Below, in pieces: positions 35,725-44,827 of a stretch of 64,000 nt of DNA (its first letter is position 1; the number at the start of each line of letters is the position of its first letter). The position numbers and the translations under genes are program-made. The stretch is from Nostoc flagelliforme FACHB-838 (GTDB lineage Bacteria > Cyanobacteriota > Cyanobacteriia > Cyanobacteriales > Nostocaceae). The notes beneath the pieces were generated by a model that saw only the letters and a program-made list of their open reading frames with translations, was not told where the DNA came from and did no database searches. Location of the stretch: contig NZ_JACJSI010000008.1 of assembly GCF_014698065.1 (NCBI RefSeq), positions 1 to 64,000 of the forward strand, in the 5' to 3' direction.

Positions 35725-37722
35725 ATGACAGAATTTTGTCTTCAAGCTCCCTTTAGTCCGACAGGCGATCAACCACAAGCGATCGCACAACTTACTGCTA
35801 GTATCCAAGCAGGTAATCGTTACCAAACTTTACTAGGAGCTACTGGAACTGGTAAGACATTTTCGGTAGCAGCAGTTATTGAGAAAATTGGCAAGCCTAC
35901 TTTAGTTCTGGCGCATAATAAAACCTTGGCTGCCCAGCTTTGTAACGAGTTGCGAGATTTCTTTCCCAACAACGCAGTTGAGTATTTTGTCAGCTACTAC
36001 GATTATTATCAGCCAGAAGCGTATATTCCTGTTACCGATACTTATATTGAAAAAACGGCAGCGATTAATGATGAAATAGATATGTTGCGGCATTCAGCGA
36101 CGCGATCGCTTTTTGAACGCCGTGATGTCATTGTCGTTGCTTCCATTAGTTGCATCTACGGTTTAGGAATGCCAGCAGAATATCTGAAGGCTGCCATCCC
36201 CCTTCAGATAGGTATGGAAGTGAATCAACGCCAAATTTTACGGGATTTGGCCAACGTTCAATATAGCCGCAACGACATAGAAATGGGCCGAGGAAAATTT
36301 CGCGTCCGTGGTGATGTCTTAGAAATTGGCCCAGCTTATGAAGACCGAATTATTCGTGTAGAATTCTTTGGTGATGAAATTGACGCGATTCGCTACATTG
36401 ATCCGGTGACAGGGGAAATTCTCAAGAGTTTGGAAGCAGTGAATGTTTATCCTGCACGCCACTTTGTCACCCCAGAAGAACGGTTAGAAGTAGCTTGTAA
36501 TGACATCGCAGCCGAATTAAAACAGCAAAAACTAGACTTAGAACAAGCTGGGAAACTATTAGAAGCGCAACGCATAGATCAACGTACACGCTATGACCTA
36601 GAAATGCTGCGCGAAGTAGGTTACTGCAACGGCGTTGAGAACTATTCCCGTCACTTAGCAGGAAGACAAGCTGGAGAATCCCCAGAATGTTTAATTGATT
36701 ATTTTCCCAAAGATTGGCTACTAATTATCGATGAATCTCACGTTACAGTGCCACAAATTCGTGGGATGTATAACGGCGATCAAGCTAGAAAAAAAGTTTT
36801 AATTGAACATGGATTTCGCCTTCCTAGCGCTGCTGATAACCGTCCTTTGAAAGCTGAGGAATTCTGGGAAAAGGTGAATCAGTGTATTTTCGTTTCAGCA
36901 ACTCCGGGAAATTGGGAAATAGAAGTTTCTGAAGACCATGTAGTTGAGCAAGTGATTCGACCAACTGGGGTAGTTGATCCAGAAATTTCTGTGCGTCCTA
37001 CAGAAGGACAAATTGATGATTTGTTGGGAGAAATTAAAGATAGAGCCGATCGCCATGAACGAGTGTTAATTACGACATTAACTAAGCGGATGGCGGAAGA
37101 TTTAACAGAATATTTGCAAGACCACGGTATAAGGGTAAGGTATTTACATTCCGAGATTACTTCTATTGAGCGCATTGAAATTTTGCAGAACTTGCGCGAG
37201 GGGAAATTTGATGTATTAGTTGGTGTGAATTTGCTGCGGGAAGGCTTGGATTTACCTGAAGTTTCCTTAGTAGCAATTATGGATGCAGATAAAGAAGGTT
37301 TCTTGAGAACCGAGCGTTCCTTAATTCAAACTATTGGTAGAGCCGCGCGTCACATCCAGGGACAGGCAATTTTGTATGCCGATAATATGACAGGTAGCAT
37401 GATTAAAGCTATTGATGAAACAGATAGGCGGCGCGGTATCCAAACAGCACATAATCGACTGCATGGGATTACACCGCAACCAATTGTCAAAAAATCAAGT
37501 AATGCGATTTTGGCATTTTTAGATGTCTCTCGGCGGTTAAATGCAACTGACTTGAAAGTTGTAGATGAACATATAGATGAACTGCCATTAGAACAGATTC
37601 CAGGGTTGATTACTCTGTTAGAAGCGCAGATGAAAGAAGCAGCGAAGAAACTGGAATTTGAAGAAGCGGCAAAATTGCGCGATCGCATTAAACATCTGCG
37701 GGATAAAATGCTAGGACGTTAA
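35725..37722 (+). CDS. uvrB: UvrABC system protein B
   Basis: UvrB is the damage-verifying helicase-like subunit of nucleotide-excision repair. From ATG at 35725 ([20 protein letters not shown]) it has 665 residues, the usual length. Walker A is [10 protein letters not shown]. The beta-hairpin [12 protein letters not shown], the DEAD-like [11 protein letters not shown], helicase motif [11 protein letters not shown] and the C-terminal UVR motif ([20 protein letters not shown]) are all intact. An upstream in-frame ATG at 35671 adds residues outside the family. Confidence 0.97.
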   Translation: MTEFCLQAPFSPTGDQPQAIAQLTASIQAGNRYQTLLGATGTGKTFSVAAVIEKIGKPTLVLAHNKTLAAQLCNELRDFFPNNAVEYFVSYYDYYQPEAYIPVTDTYIEKTAAINDEIDMLRHSATRSLFERRDVIVVASISCIYGLGMPAEYLKAAIPLQIGMEVNQRQILRDLANVQYSRNDIEMGRGKFRVRGDVLEIGPAYEDRIIRVEFFGDEIDAIRYIDPVTGEILKSLEAVNVYPARHFVTPEERLEVACNDIAAELKQQKLDLEQAGKLLEAQRIDQRTRYDLEMLREVGYCNGVENYSRHLAGRQAGESPECLIDYFPKDWLLIIDESHVTVPQIRGMYNGDQARKKVLIEHGFRLPSAADNRPLKAEEFWEKVNQCIFVSATPGNWEIEVSEDHVVEQVIRPTGVVDPEISVRPTEGQIDDLLGEIKDRADRHERVLITTLTKRMAEDLTEYLQDHGIRVRYLHSEITSIERIEILQNLREGKFDVLVGVNLLREGLDLPEVSLVAIMDADKEGFLRTERSLIQTIGRAARHIQGQAILYADNMTGSMIKAIDETDRRRGIQTAHNRLHGITPQPIVKKSSNAILAFLDVSRRLNATDLKVVDEHIDELPLEQIPGLITLLEAQMKEAAKKLEFEEAAKLRDRIKHLRDKMLGR

Positions 37723-37732
37723 CGTGAATTTT

Positions 37733-38317
37733 ATGCTGACCAATATTCGCCTAATTAGTGTTCGAGAATATCACAAAATGGCGGAAACGGGGATTTTTCA
37801 TCCTGAGGAACGCTTAGAATTAATCGCGGGACAAATCATCAGAATGTCAGCAAAAGGTACTGCTCACGAATCAGCAATTACCCGCACAGAAAGGTTGTTA
37901 CGTCAACGTTTGGGTGACAAAGTTTTATTAAGAATTCAGTCACCAGTGCAACTTGATGATTATTCGGAACCAGAACCAGATATTTCAGTGGTGAAGCTGA
38001 ATCCATTAGATTATGAGGATCATCATCCCAATGCTTCCGAAGTGTTTTTACTGATTGAAATAGCTGATTCCAGTCTCAAATATGATCGAGAAGTAAAAGC
38101 GATGGCTTCGCCAACGCCAAGGGCGAACGCATACTCAAAGTCAGGTATTATTGAGTACTGGATTTTAGATGTTAATGGACGCAAGTTGTATATGTATCGT
38201 CTCCCTAGTCCAGACGGATATCACAGTGAGAGCATACTTGCAGAGGATGTGACAATTTCACCTTTAGCTTTCCCTGATTGTGCGATCGCTATTCGGGAAT
38301 TATTGCGAAAAATCTAG
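37733..38317 (+). CDS. Uma2 family (DUF820) putative endonuclease with an in-frame insertion
   Basis: Uma2 proteins are very abundant in cyanobacteria and carry a PD-(D/E)xK-like fold: the metal Asp in EPEPDISVV and the catalytic strand VFLLIEIADSSLKYDREVK. In relatives the Lys-Ala is followed directly by a Tyr-Ala-Lys/Arg-Ser-Gly segment. Here about 10 extra residues (MASPTPRANA) sit before YSKSGIIEYW, encoded by GC-rich filler (gatggcttcgccaacgccaa). The gene follows uvrB after 10 bases. GTG at 37724 is an alternative start. Activity is uncertain. Confidence 0.85.
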   Translation: MLTNIRLISVREYHKMAETGIFHPEERLELIAGQIIRMSAKGTAHESAITRTERLLRQRLGDKVLLRIQSPVQLDDYSEPEPDISVVKLNPLDYEDHHPNASEVFLLIEIADSSLKYDREVKAMASPTPRANAYSKSGIIEYWILDVNGRKLYMYRLPSPDGYHSESILAEDVTISPLAFPDCAIAIRELLRKI

Positions 38318-38446
38318 GAGGCGATCGCCAAAAAGCATCTACGAGATAAAATGCTAGAGCATTAGTGCTTGGTTAGGGTAGCAATTCGATGGATGTGAAA
38401 ATAGCAACGTCTACGATGGGTTATGCCTACGCATATTAGTATCGCC

Positions 38447-38470
38447 AAGTGCAGTTTGAAATCGAAGTAA
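38447..38470. repeat. Direct repeat, left copy, flanking the DUF4258/YgiT pair
   Basis: aagtgcagtttgaaatcgaag matches aagtggagtttgaaatcgaag at 39118-39138 with one mismatch in 21 bases. The two copies bracket the toxin-antitoxin-like pair. Confidence 0.7.
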
Positions 38471-38546
38471 CAGATGCGTAGCAAATAAGAGTCTACATGG
38501 AGGATGACATATACCCTGAGCCAGACGGATGTGAAAAAATAGTTAT

Positions 38547-38876
38547 ATGACCTCACTTATTAAAGAAATCCGTCAGAAAGTTGCTGATGAAAAATTTGAG
38601 TTTTCCAAGCACGCCGTTGATCAATCTATCTTGCGACAAGTTCAGGTTCAAGAAATCAGAGAGGTAATTGCTAATGGACAGGTTATTGAAGACTATCCAA
38701 ATGATAAGTACGGCCCAAGCTGTCTCATTAGTGGTTTGACCCAAGCGCAAAGACCCATTCATGTTCAATGTAGCTATCCCTCTCGTCCATTAGTCAAAAT
38801 TATTACTCTGTATCAACCTGACCCACAGAAATGGAATGAAAACTTTACACAAAGGAGAAATCGTGGCAATGATTGA
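38547..38876 (+). CDS. DUF4258 domain protein, toxin-like
   Basis: The 109-residue protein fits DUF4258: FSKHAVDQSILRQVQVQEIR, then VIEDYPNDKYGPSCLISG and PLVKIITLYQPDPQKW. The family has an RNase-like (BECR/RelE-related) fold and is commonly encoded next to YgiT/MqsA-type antitoxins, as here. It is therefore probably the toxin of a type II pair, but activity is unproved. The next gene overlaps its 3' end by 14 bases. Confidence 0.82.
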   Translation: MTSLIKEIRQKVADEKFEFSKHAVDQSILRQVQVQEIREVIANGQVIEDYPNDKYGPSCLISGLTQAQRPIHVQCSYPSRPLVKIITLYQPDPQKWNENFTQRRNRGND

Positions 38877-39090
38877 TGAGCAAGAAACGCTAGTTGAAAA
38901 AAAGGTAATTTACACCTTAGAGCTAAATGGACAGATATTCATGATTGAGAACGTACCTGCTCGCGTGAATGAAGAAACAGGAGAACAATTTTTTTCTCCA
39001 TCAACTGTAGAGCATTTACAGCAAATTATCCTCAGTGGGCAACAGCCGGATCATTTTACTGAAGTTCCTGTCTACAACTATGCAGCATAA
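38863..39090 (+). CDS. YgiT/MqsA-like antitoxin lacking zinc cysteines
   Basis: GTG at 38863 is chosen as start because aaaggagaaa ends just before it. This gives 75 residues and a 14-base overlap with the DUF4258 gene. The sequence VIYTLELNGQIFMIENVPAR and then TGEQFFSPSTVEHLQQII matches the YgiT-type antitoxin N-terminal domain. That domain normally begins with two CxxC zinc pairs. No Cys is present here. It may be a zinc-free variant that still folds. Confidence 0.8.
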   Translation: MAMIDEQETLVEKKVIYTLELNGQIFMIENVPARVNEETGEQFFSPSTVEHLQQIILSGQQPDHFTEVPVYNYAA

Positions 39091-39117
39091 TTATTGAAGA
39101 TGCCGATTTGTACCGAT

Positions 39118-39141
39118 AAGTGGAGTTTGAAATCGAAGCTA
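39118..39141. repeat. Direct repeat, right copy, flanking the DUF4258/YgiT pair
   Basis: Partner of the repeat at 38447-38470, 671 bases away. Similarity extends a few bases on either side (taccgataag here, tatcgccaag there). Confidence 0.7.
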
Positions 39142-39245
39142 CCGAAACTAGAAAGTTTTTCACTCTTCATTTGGCTGAATCGCTTATTTTTATACTAAGA
39201 CGTTCCCGTATAATAAATAGTTAGGTTGCACAGTTATATTGGATT

Positions 39246-39729
39246 ATGCAGATCAACTTAGTTCCGGTATGTGATCCTGGTGTTTCCTACGGTGGCGAGA
39301 TGATGAGAGATGCAATCACTCGTTTCAGGAAGCGGCTGCTTGCTGTTATTGTTGTTTGCCCCAAAGAAGATTTTAAATACTCAGGTGAAGAAGCCAGACC
39401 TGATAACATCACTCGTGTCCATATTAATGCTGCGATCGCTTTGTTTCGTGAGCCAGGAACTATCGGGCAAGTCACAGGGTTCATTCATGAAAACGGAATG
39501 AATATTAATCTATCTGGTACAGGCGGTTGGTATGGGGAAGAGTTTATGAAATGCTATTCAAAAAGCTATATCAATAAGGCACGATTTAGTACATAGAAAT
39601 GGAAAGACAAAAGAGGGCAAAGAGATTATTATTGATGACATGATGGTTGATGATATTATCTCTAAAGTAGAAAGCTTCATTAGTGAAATTGACCAAAGAT
39701 TGAACGAGAAAAATAACCTCAATGCTTAA
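39246..39729 (+). pseudogene. Frameshifted remnant ending in a HEPN (Rx4H) domain
   Basis: An ATG frame at 39246-39596 encodes 116 residues that I do not recognise (RLLAVIVVCPKEDFKYSGEE, then NITRVHINAAIALFREPGT). From about 39550 the plus-one frame reads NAIQKAISIRHDLVHRNGKT, then KEGKEIIIDDMMVDDIISKV and SFISEIDQRLNEKN, to a stop at 39727-39729. RHDLVH followed by RNGK is the Rx4H catalytic signature of HEPN ribonuclease domains of the RiboL-PSP type. The region looks like a broken gene whose end was a HEPN domain, possibly once a toxin or defence protein. Confidence 0.6.
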
Positions 39730-39755
39730 TCTATTTATATTTACTATTGAGAAAA

Positions 39756-40376
39756 TCAAGACCATCCTCGCAGCATTTTATGTACCTGCGCCAAGTACCA
39801 CATATAATCATCAATCTTGTAATTATCAGCAGCTTTAACTATATATTCCTGAGCCAAATCAACATTATTCTCCACTTCGTAATATAATCACAAGTAAAGA
39901 TGGCTGTAAAAATTTCCCTTTATCCCTTCTGATTGACCAGCAGTTAAAACATCATCTGGGGTACAATTTCCCGAATACAAATCATATACGCGCTGCATGA
40001 TGCATCGAGGGTCATTTTTCACAGTTAGTAAAGAATTACGTGCCTCTTCAACATTTAACGAACGAGCTATACAGAGATATCGCCACACTGTTTCTTCTAC
40101 ATCTTGAGCATTCACAGTCAAATCTATTTCAAATTGTTCAGCGCCCTCAGCAAATCTTTCTGCATAATAATACGATAATCCCCGTTGCCAAAGGTAGGGT
40201 TTCATACGGGCATCCAATTGTTCTGCTATGTCAAAATCTTGAATAGATTCATCAATCTTAGCTAGTTGAAACTTAACCATGCCTCGGCGAATGTAAGCAT
40301 TAGGATTTTTCGGCTGATTGCGAATGGTTTCGTTCCAACGCTGGAGTTGATTTTCCAGAGAATTTGAAAAAAACAT
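39756..40376 (-). pseudogene. TPR-like protein gene interrupted by an in-frame TGA
   Basis: From ATG at 40376 a 162-residue frame encodes TPR-type helices (NAYIRRGMVKFQLAKIDESI, LSYYYAERFAEGAEQFEIDL). It stops at TGA (39888-39890) after NFYSHLYL. In the same frame the reading continues LYYEVENNVDLAQEYIVKAA and DNYKIDDYMWYLAQVHKMLR to a stop at 39756. This is the expected C-terminus of such proteins (roughly 207 codons in total). A single GGA-to-TGA change explains it. The truncated product may still be made. Confidence 0.75.
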
Positions 40377-40733
40377 GAGTTTGCCTAGCTAATATGCTTT
40401 AAATCGAATATTTTCAGGCTTAGGGAGAACTAGTCAACCCCTAAAATGAGTCAAGTTTTATCAATTTTTCTGGTGTGCGGCTCACCAGCAGTGGTAAAGG
40501 TTTTGAGATCCAAGATGGCATCCTCTGGAATCTCTTAGATGAGCAAAATAGATTGTGCGGTCAGGCAGCAGTTTTCTCTAAGTGTACGTTTATTACATGA
40601 GCATTAGCTCATACATAATATAAATACTAATTAATTACTTAGTGAAAGCGAGATCCATCCACGGGGTAGAAGAAACCACTTATAGAATTCAGTATTGTGA
40701 TACTACTGTTTTAAAATTCAGGAAAAAACGCCC
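40377..40733. other. Intergenic region before the rhomboid genes
   Basis: No gene is seen in this gap. A small near-palindrome, cagtattgtgatactactg, lies at 40691-40709, close to where a promoter for the rhomboid gene is expected. Its role is unknown. Confidence 0.4.
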
Positions 40734-41453
40734 GTGGTTCCCATTAGAGATAATAATCCGACAACAATCACGCCTTATGTTACTTATGGGCTGATTGCTG
40801 CCAACGTCCTCGCTTTTCTTTATGAAGCAAATCTTCCCCCACAAGCATTAAATGGATTTTTGCACCTTGCGGCTGTAGTTCCACGAGAACTAACTTTAAG
40901 CTTTGGTGGTATCTCTTTACATCAACCAGTGCCAGAGTGGGCAACTTTGATTACTTCACAATTTTTGCACGGTGGTTTCTTGCACTTAGCAGGTAATATG
41001 CTGTTTCTCTGGATTTTTGGTAACAACGTTGAAGATAAGTTAGGTCACGCCAAATATTTACTGTTTTATTTATCTTGTGGTGTTTTGGCATCCTTGACTC
41101 AGTGGTTCTTCGCTCAAGATTCTAGCATTCCTTCTTTGGGTGCAAGTGGTGCGATCGCAGGTGTTATGGGTGCATACATTCTCCGCTTTCCCAACGCTGA
41201 AGTTCTTGGCGTTGTACCTTTAGGATTTTTCTTCCCAACTTTCCGTGTCCCGGCATATTTCTTTTTAGGATTCTGGTTTCTCGAACAAGCTTTCTACGGG
41301 CTTACTAGTCTAGAAGCACGCACCAATATTGGTATGGAAAGTGGCGGTATTGCGTACTGGGCCCATGCAGGCGGGTTTATTTTCGGGGCAATTCTCGGCC
41401 CACTCTTAGGTTTATTTAGCGATAAATCCCTGGAAGAATCTTGGTATAAGTAA
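40734..41453 (+). CDS. Rhomboid family intramembrane serine protease, copy 1
   Basis: The 239-residue, multi-helix protein has the rhomboid signatures: HGGFLHLAGNMLFLWIFG (L1 loop and helix 2), the catalytic Ser in SLGASGAIAGVMGAY and the catalytic His in YWAHAGGFIFGAILG. Rhomboids cleave transmembrane substrates within the lipid bilayer. The start is GTG at 40734, preceded by aggaaaaaa. The tandem paralogue 120 bases downstream has the same start architecture. Substrates are unknown. Confidence 0.93.
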   Translation: MVPIRDNNPTTITPYVTYGLIAANVLAFLYEANLPPQALNGFLHLAAVVPRELTLSFGGISLHQPVPEWATLITSQFLHGGFLHLAGNMLFLWIFGNNVEDKLGHAKYLLFYLSCGVLASLTQWFFAQDSSIPSLGASGAIAGVMGAYILRFPNAEVLGVVPLGFFFPTFRVPAYFFLGFWFLEQAFYGLTSLEARTNIGMESGGIAYWAHAGGFIFGAILGPLLGLFSDKSLEESWYK

Positions 41454-41575
41454 TTTTTAATGCTACTTTAACCTCAATTATACTGCTTGATTTAATAGGT
41501 GAAATCGCCTAACCTTCGCAACTGCTAGCCTTACAAGCTATATTGCAGTTAGTCAATAATTTAGGAAAAACACCT

Positions 41576-42247
41576 GTGTTTCCCCTCTACGATGAAAATC
41601 CGGCGCGAATCACCCCGTATTTCACCTACGGGTTAATTGGCATGAATACTCTAGTTTTTATTCATGAGGTAAGCCTGTCAAATGCACAATTGAGTCAGTT
41701 TTTAAGCCAGTATGCGGTAGTACCTCAAGAGTTAACCACCAATTTGAGTGGAGAGTGGATAACTCTATTTACGTCGCAATTCTTACACGGCGGTTGGTGG
41801 CACTTAATCTCGAATATGGTATTTCTCTGGGTTTTTGGCAACAATATTGAAGATCGATTGGGTCATGCCAAATATCTGATTTTTTATTTGGCGTGTGGCG
41901 CTTTAGCTGCCTTGTGTCAATGGTTTATTGGGATGAATTCTGAGATTCCTTCCTTGGGGGCAAGTGGTGCAATTTCTGGAGTTTTGGGAGCGTACATTAT
42001 CCGCTTTCCTCACGCTAAAGTCATGACCTTAATATTTTTAGGGTTTTTTATCACTACAATCAGAGTTCCAGCACTAGTAATAATTGGACTTTTTGTTGTG
42101 CAAAATGTCATATCCGGTCTTGCTACCCTACAAACAGCCGCTAATATGACTGTGCAAACTGGTGGAGTTGCCTACTGGGCCCACATCGGTGGTTTTGTTT
42201 TTGGGGTAATTCTTGCTCCCTTATTTGGGTTGTTTAGACGTGACTAA
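41576..42247 (+). CDS. Rhomboid family intramembrane serine protease, copy 2
   Basis: A close paralogue of the preceding protein, with HGGWWHLISNMVFLWVFG, SLGASGAISGVLGAY (catalytic Ser) and YWAHIGGFVFGVILA (catalytic His). GTG at 41576 (MFPLYDENPARITPYFTYGL) aligns exactly with the GTG start of copy 1 and has the same upstream aggaaaaa. The in-frame TTG at 41543 is therefore rejected. The 223 residues end in LFGLFRRD. Sequence differences in the loops suggest distinct substrates. Confidence 0.92.
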   Translation: MFPLYDENPARITPYFTYGLIGMNTLVFIHEVSLSNAQLSQFLSQYAVVPQELTTNLSGEWITLFTSQFLHGGWWHLISNMVFLWVFGNNIEDRLGHAKYLIFYLACGALAALCQWFIGMNSEIPSLGASGAISGVLGAYIIRFPHAKVMTLIFLGFFITTIRVPALVIIGLFVVQNVISGLATLQTAANMTVQTGGVAYWAHIGGFVFGVILAPLFGLFRRD

Positions 42248-42353
42248 GTACGGAATTTAGAAAAACTTGTAGCGAAACAATTGCTATCTTTCAATTCTCT
42301 GCGTATCCTCTGTGCTAACCTTGTATACCAGACAGTTTGCGATTTGGCAATTA

Positions 42354-44534
42354 TTAGTTTTTGCTAGCACGAGCTGAAAGTTCTTCTGATTCTTCTACCC
42401 TAGATGTAGATGTAAATGTTGATGATTGGGTAACTTGTTCAGGCACAGAAACTATGATATCAGCACCATTAATAATTCCTCCCAATAACCCTAGTTCAGA
42501 TTCAACCAACTGATCAATAGCCTCACCTAGCATATTCTCTTGTGTATAATGCGGTCGCGTTACTAGTACGATTCCATCGCTGTAGGGTTGAATTAACAAA
42601 GGATCGTTGGATATGCTGAGAGGGCTAGTATCTAAAATGACTAAATCAAAACGTTGGCGCACATCTTCCATCAACCGCCGCATTTCGCTGGATTCAAGAA
42701 TGGCAGCAGATTGCCGCACAGGGCCAGGACTGGGAAGAATGTATAAATTTTCTACATCAGGGACTAAACGAATACATTCACTCAAGTTAGCGTAATAACG
42801 TAGGGGTTCAATACTGGCTTCAGGGTCAGGAATTACATTCAGGGATGTACAACCAGAAGGCGATCGCAAATCTGTTTCGATAATCAAGGTTCTTTTACCA
42901 GCCCGTGCAGAAGCTATGCCCAAGTTATATGCACTTGTCGTTTTACCCTCTGAACTGCTGGTGCTAGCAATCAAGACCACCTTTAAGGCTTTACCACCAA
43001 TTCGGCGCAGATTACTACGGAATTTCTCATAAAATTCTAAATAAGGAGAATCCGCAGAAAGTAAGACCGGCACTGCTCCTTGAGGTAAATCATCAATTGG
43101 CATTAAAGGCAATTCTCCCAACAGTGCCACTTCCCGTTGCTTGAGGGTCTGGCCGATATCTTCCCTGGTTTTGAAAGTTCCTTCCAACGCTCCCAACAAA
43201 AATATCACCCCGCCACCAATCACCACACCTAAAAAACTACCGACAGCAAGGGTAATAGGCACACTCTTAGGAGGTTTAACATCGACAGCCACTGTGGGGC
43301 GTCTGGCAATGCTAAGGCTGCTGGTAGTTTCTGCCTCTGCGGTTTTAGCATCAGTTAGCTTCACCTGCATTTGGTCATAAATGGCTTTTTTAAGTGCAAC
43401 CTCTTGTTCTAAACGCGATCGCTCTAATTGCTTATTGGGTATCAGAGAATACTCTTGCCGTAGCCGCGCTTCTTGTCGGATTTCTTGAGCTAGTTGTTGT
43501 TGCAGCGTCTCCTGTTGGGTTTGCAAAGCCACCATTTGGTTTGCCAATTGCTGGCGTGCGGGATCTAAGCTACTTTGGGTACGAATACCTGCAACGCTAC
43601 CCTGAAGTGGAGCCGCCGTGCCATCACCACCTAACACCTCAGCAGCCCGCTGTTGTAGCAATTCCTCAGCAGCTTGTTTTTGACGCATCAACTCAACCAT
43701 TGTTGGGTGTTCCGGTCGCAAATCTTTTCTGAGTACAGCAATTTGCGACTCACTTTGATAAATTTGCGATCGCAAGTTACCTATAATTGGATCGGCACTC
43801 AAGGCAGAAGAAATATAAGCCTCTCCGACTGTTAAGCCTAACTTATTTTGTAAACTGCGAATTTGACCATCAACCCCAGAAATAGTTAACTGAAGTTGCC
43901 GTTGTAGATTCTGGCTGCCAGTAATGCCGTTTAACAAGCTGCCATTCTCTGCTGCCAATATTGCTGTTCGCTCTATGCGATCATACTTTTCCAACTTCTT
44001 TTCAGCAATTTGCAATTCTCGTTTAGCTTGTGGTGTGCGATCGTTAATCTTTTCAATAATTGCTTGTAATCGCCCAGTATTAATATCACTGCTCAACTTG
44101 ATCATTGCTTGCATCAATTCTGTCAATACCTGTATACCTCGTTTGGCATCAGTATCTACATATTTCAATTCCAAGATACTTGATTCCAATTCTCCAGTCC
44201 TGGGATTTTTTTTAGGAAGAGAAAGGGCGACAGCAGTACCGAGATTTTGTGGTTTGACACCGACTTTTTCTGCCACTGATGCAATTATCTGATTTGACAG
44301 TAAAACTTCCTCATTCAGTTCCTTCCCTTGCTGTTGAATTTCACTACCAGTTGCAGAGAACGACACTGGTGGCCCGCTATAAGTTAGTGCGGCAGATGTT
44401 ATGTAGCTAGTAGGTGGCTCTGGTTGCATAGCTACCACAGTTGACCCGGCGACAACTAAAGCAAAACTAGCTAGTCCAATCCACTTATACTTATCGAAAG
44501 CAATAAGATAGCGCTTAACAATTGGTGGGGTCAT
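42354..44534 (-). CDS. Wzc-like polysaccharide copolymerase with a BY-kinase-type ATPase domain
   Basis: The 726-residue protein has an N-terminal membrane helix (WIGLASFALVVAGSTVVA) and a long periplasmic coiled-coil Wzz-type region. A second helix follows at about residues 425-447 (ITLAVGSFLGVVIGGGVIFL), then a cytoplasmic ATPase with Walker A STSSSEGKTT, Walker A' LIIETDLRSP and Walker B LVILDTSPL. These proteins control chain length and export of surface polysaccharide and are usually tyrosine autokinases. The tail after the ATPase has Ser, Thr and Glu but no Tyr cluster. It is in the same block as the export gene at 44828. Confidence 0.92.
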   Translation of the reverse strand: MTPPIVKRYLIAFDKYKWIGLASFALVVAGSTVVAMQPEPPTSYITSAALTYSGPPVSFSATGSEIQQQGKELNEEVLLSNQIIASVAEKVGVKPQNLGTAVALSLPKKNPRTGELESSILELKYVDTDAKRGIQVLTELMQAMIKLSSDINTGRLQAIIEKINDRTPQAKRELQIAEKKLEKYDRIERTAILAAENGSLLNGITGSQNLQRQLQLTISGVDGQIRSLQNKLGLTVGEAYISSALSADPIIGNLRSQIYQSESQIAVLRKDLRPEHPTMVELMRQKQAAEELLQQRAAEVLGGDGTAAPLQGSVAGIRTQSSLDPARQQLANQMVALQTQQETLQQQLAQEIRQEARLRQEYSLIPNKQLERSRLEQEVALKKAIYDQMQVKLTDAKTAEAETTSSLSIARRPTVAVDVKPPKSVPITLAVGSFLGVVIGGGVIFLLGALEGTFKTREDIGQTLKQREVALLGELPLMPIDDLPQGAVPVLLSADSPYLEFYEKFRSNLRRIGGKALKVVLIASTSSSEGKTTSAYNLGIASARAGKRTLIIETDLRSPSGCTSLNVIPDPEASIEPLRYYANLSECIRLVPDVENLYILPSPGPVRQSAAILESSEMRRLMEDVRQRFDLVILDTSPLSISNDPLLIQPYSDGIVLVTRPHYTQENMLGEAIDQLVESELGLLGGIINGADIIVSVPEQVTQSSTFTSTSRVEESEELSARASKN

Positions 44535-44571
44535 GGTCGCTTCACTCCAATTAAAAATTTAAAATCACGTT

Positions 44572-44643
44572 TGCGGACTCGCTCTAAGCGTTCGCGCAGC
44601 CTCTCGTAGAGAAGCCATGCCAAAGGTTACGCCGCGCTAACAA
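44572..44643. repeat. GC-rich dispersed repeat
   Basis: The stretch ctctaagcgttcgcgcagcc, then tctcgtagagaagcc and ggttacgccgcgctaac, contrasts with the AT-rich surroundings. It resembles the filler around 12505-12590. It lies in the gap upstream of the copolymerase gene. Confidence 0.65.
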
Positions 44644-44827
44644 AATTCAAAATTAGGAAGCACCAAACTAAAGGTAGTGGCTTTGATATAAAAACGCTAT
44701 CAACTTCCTACTCTATATACAGATTTCTATCTTTAATATTTTTACATTAACGAATTCAAAACGGAGTTAGAGATGTGGCTACCTCCACTCCCAACTATTT
44801 AAAGATTGTAGCCTTCTTTTAAAGTCA

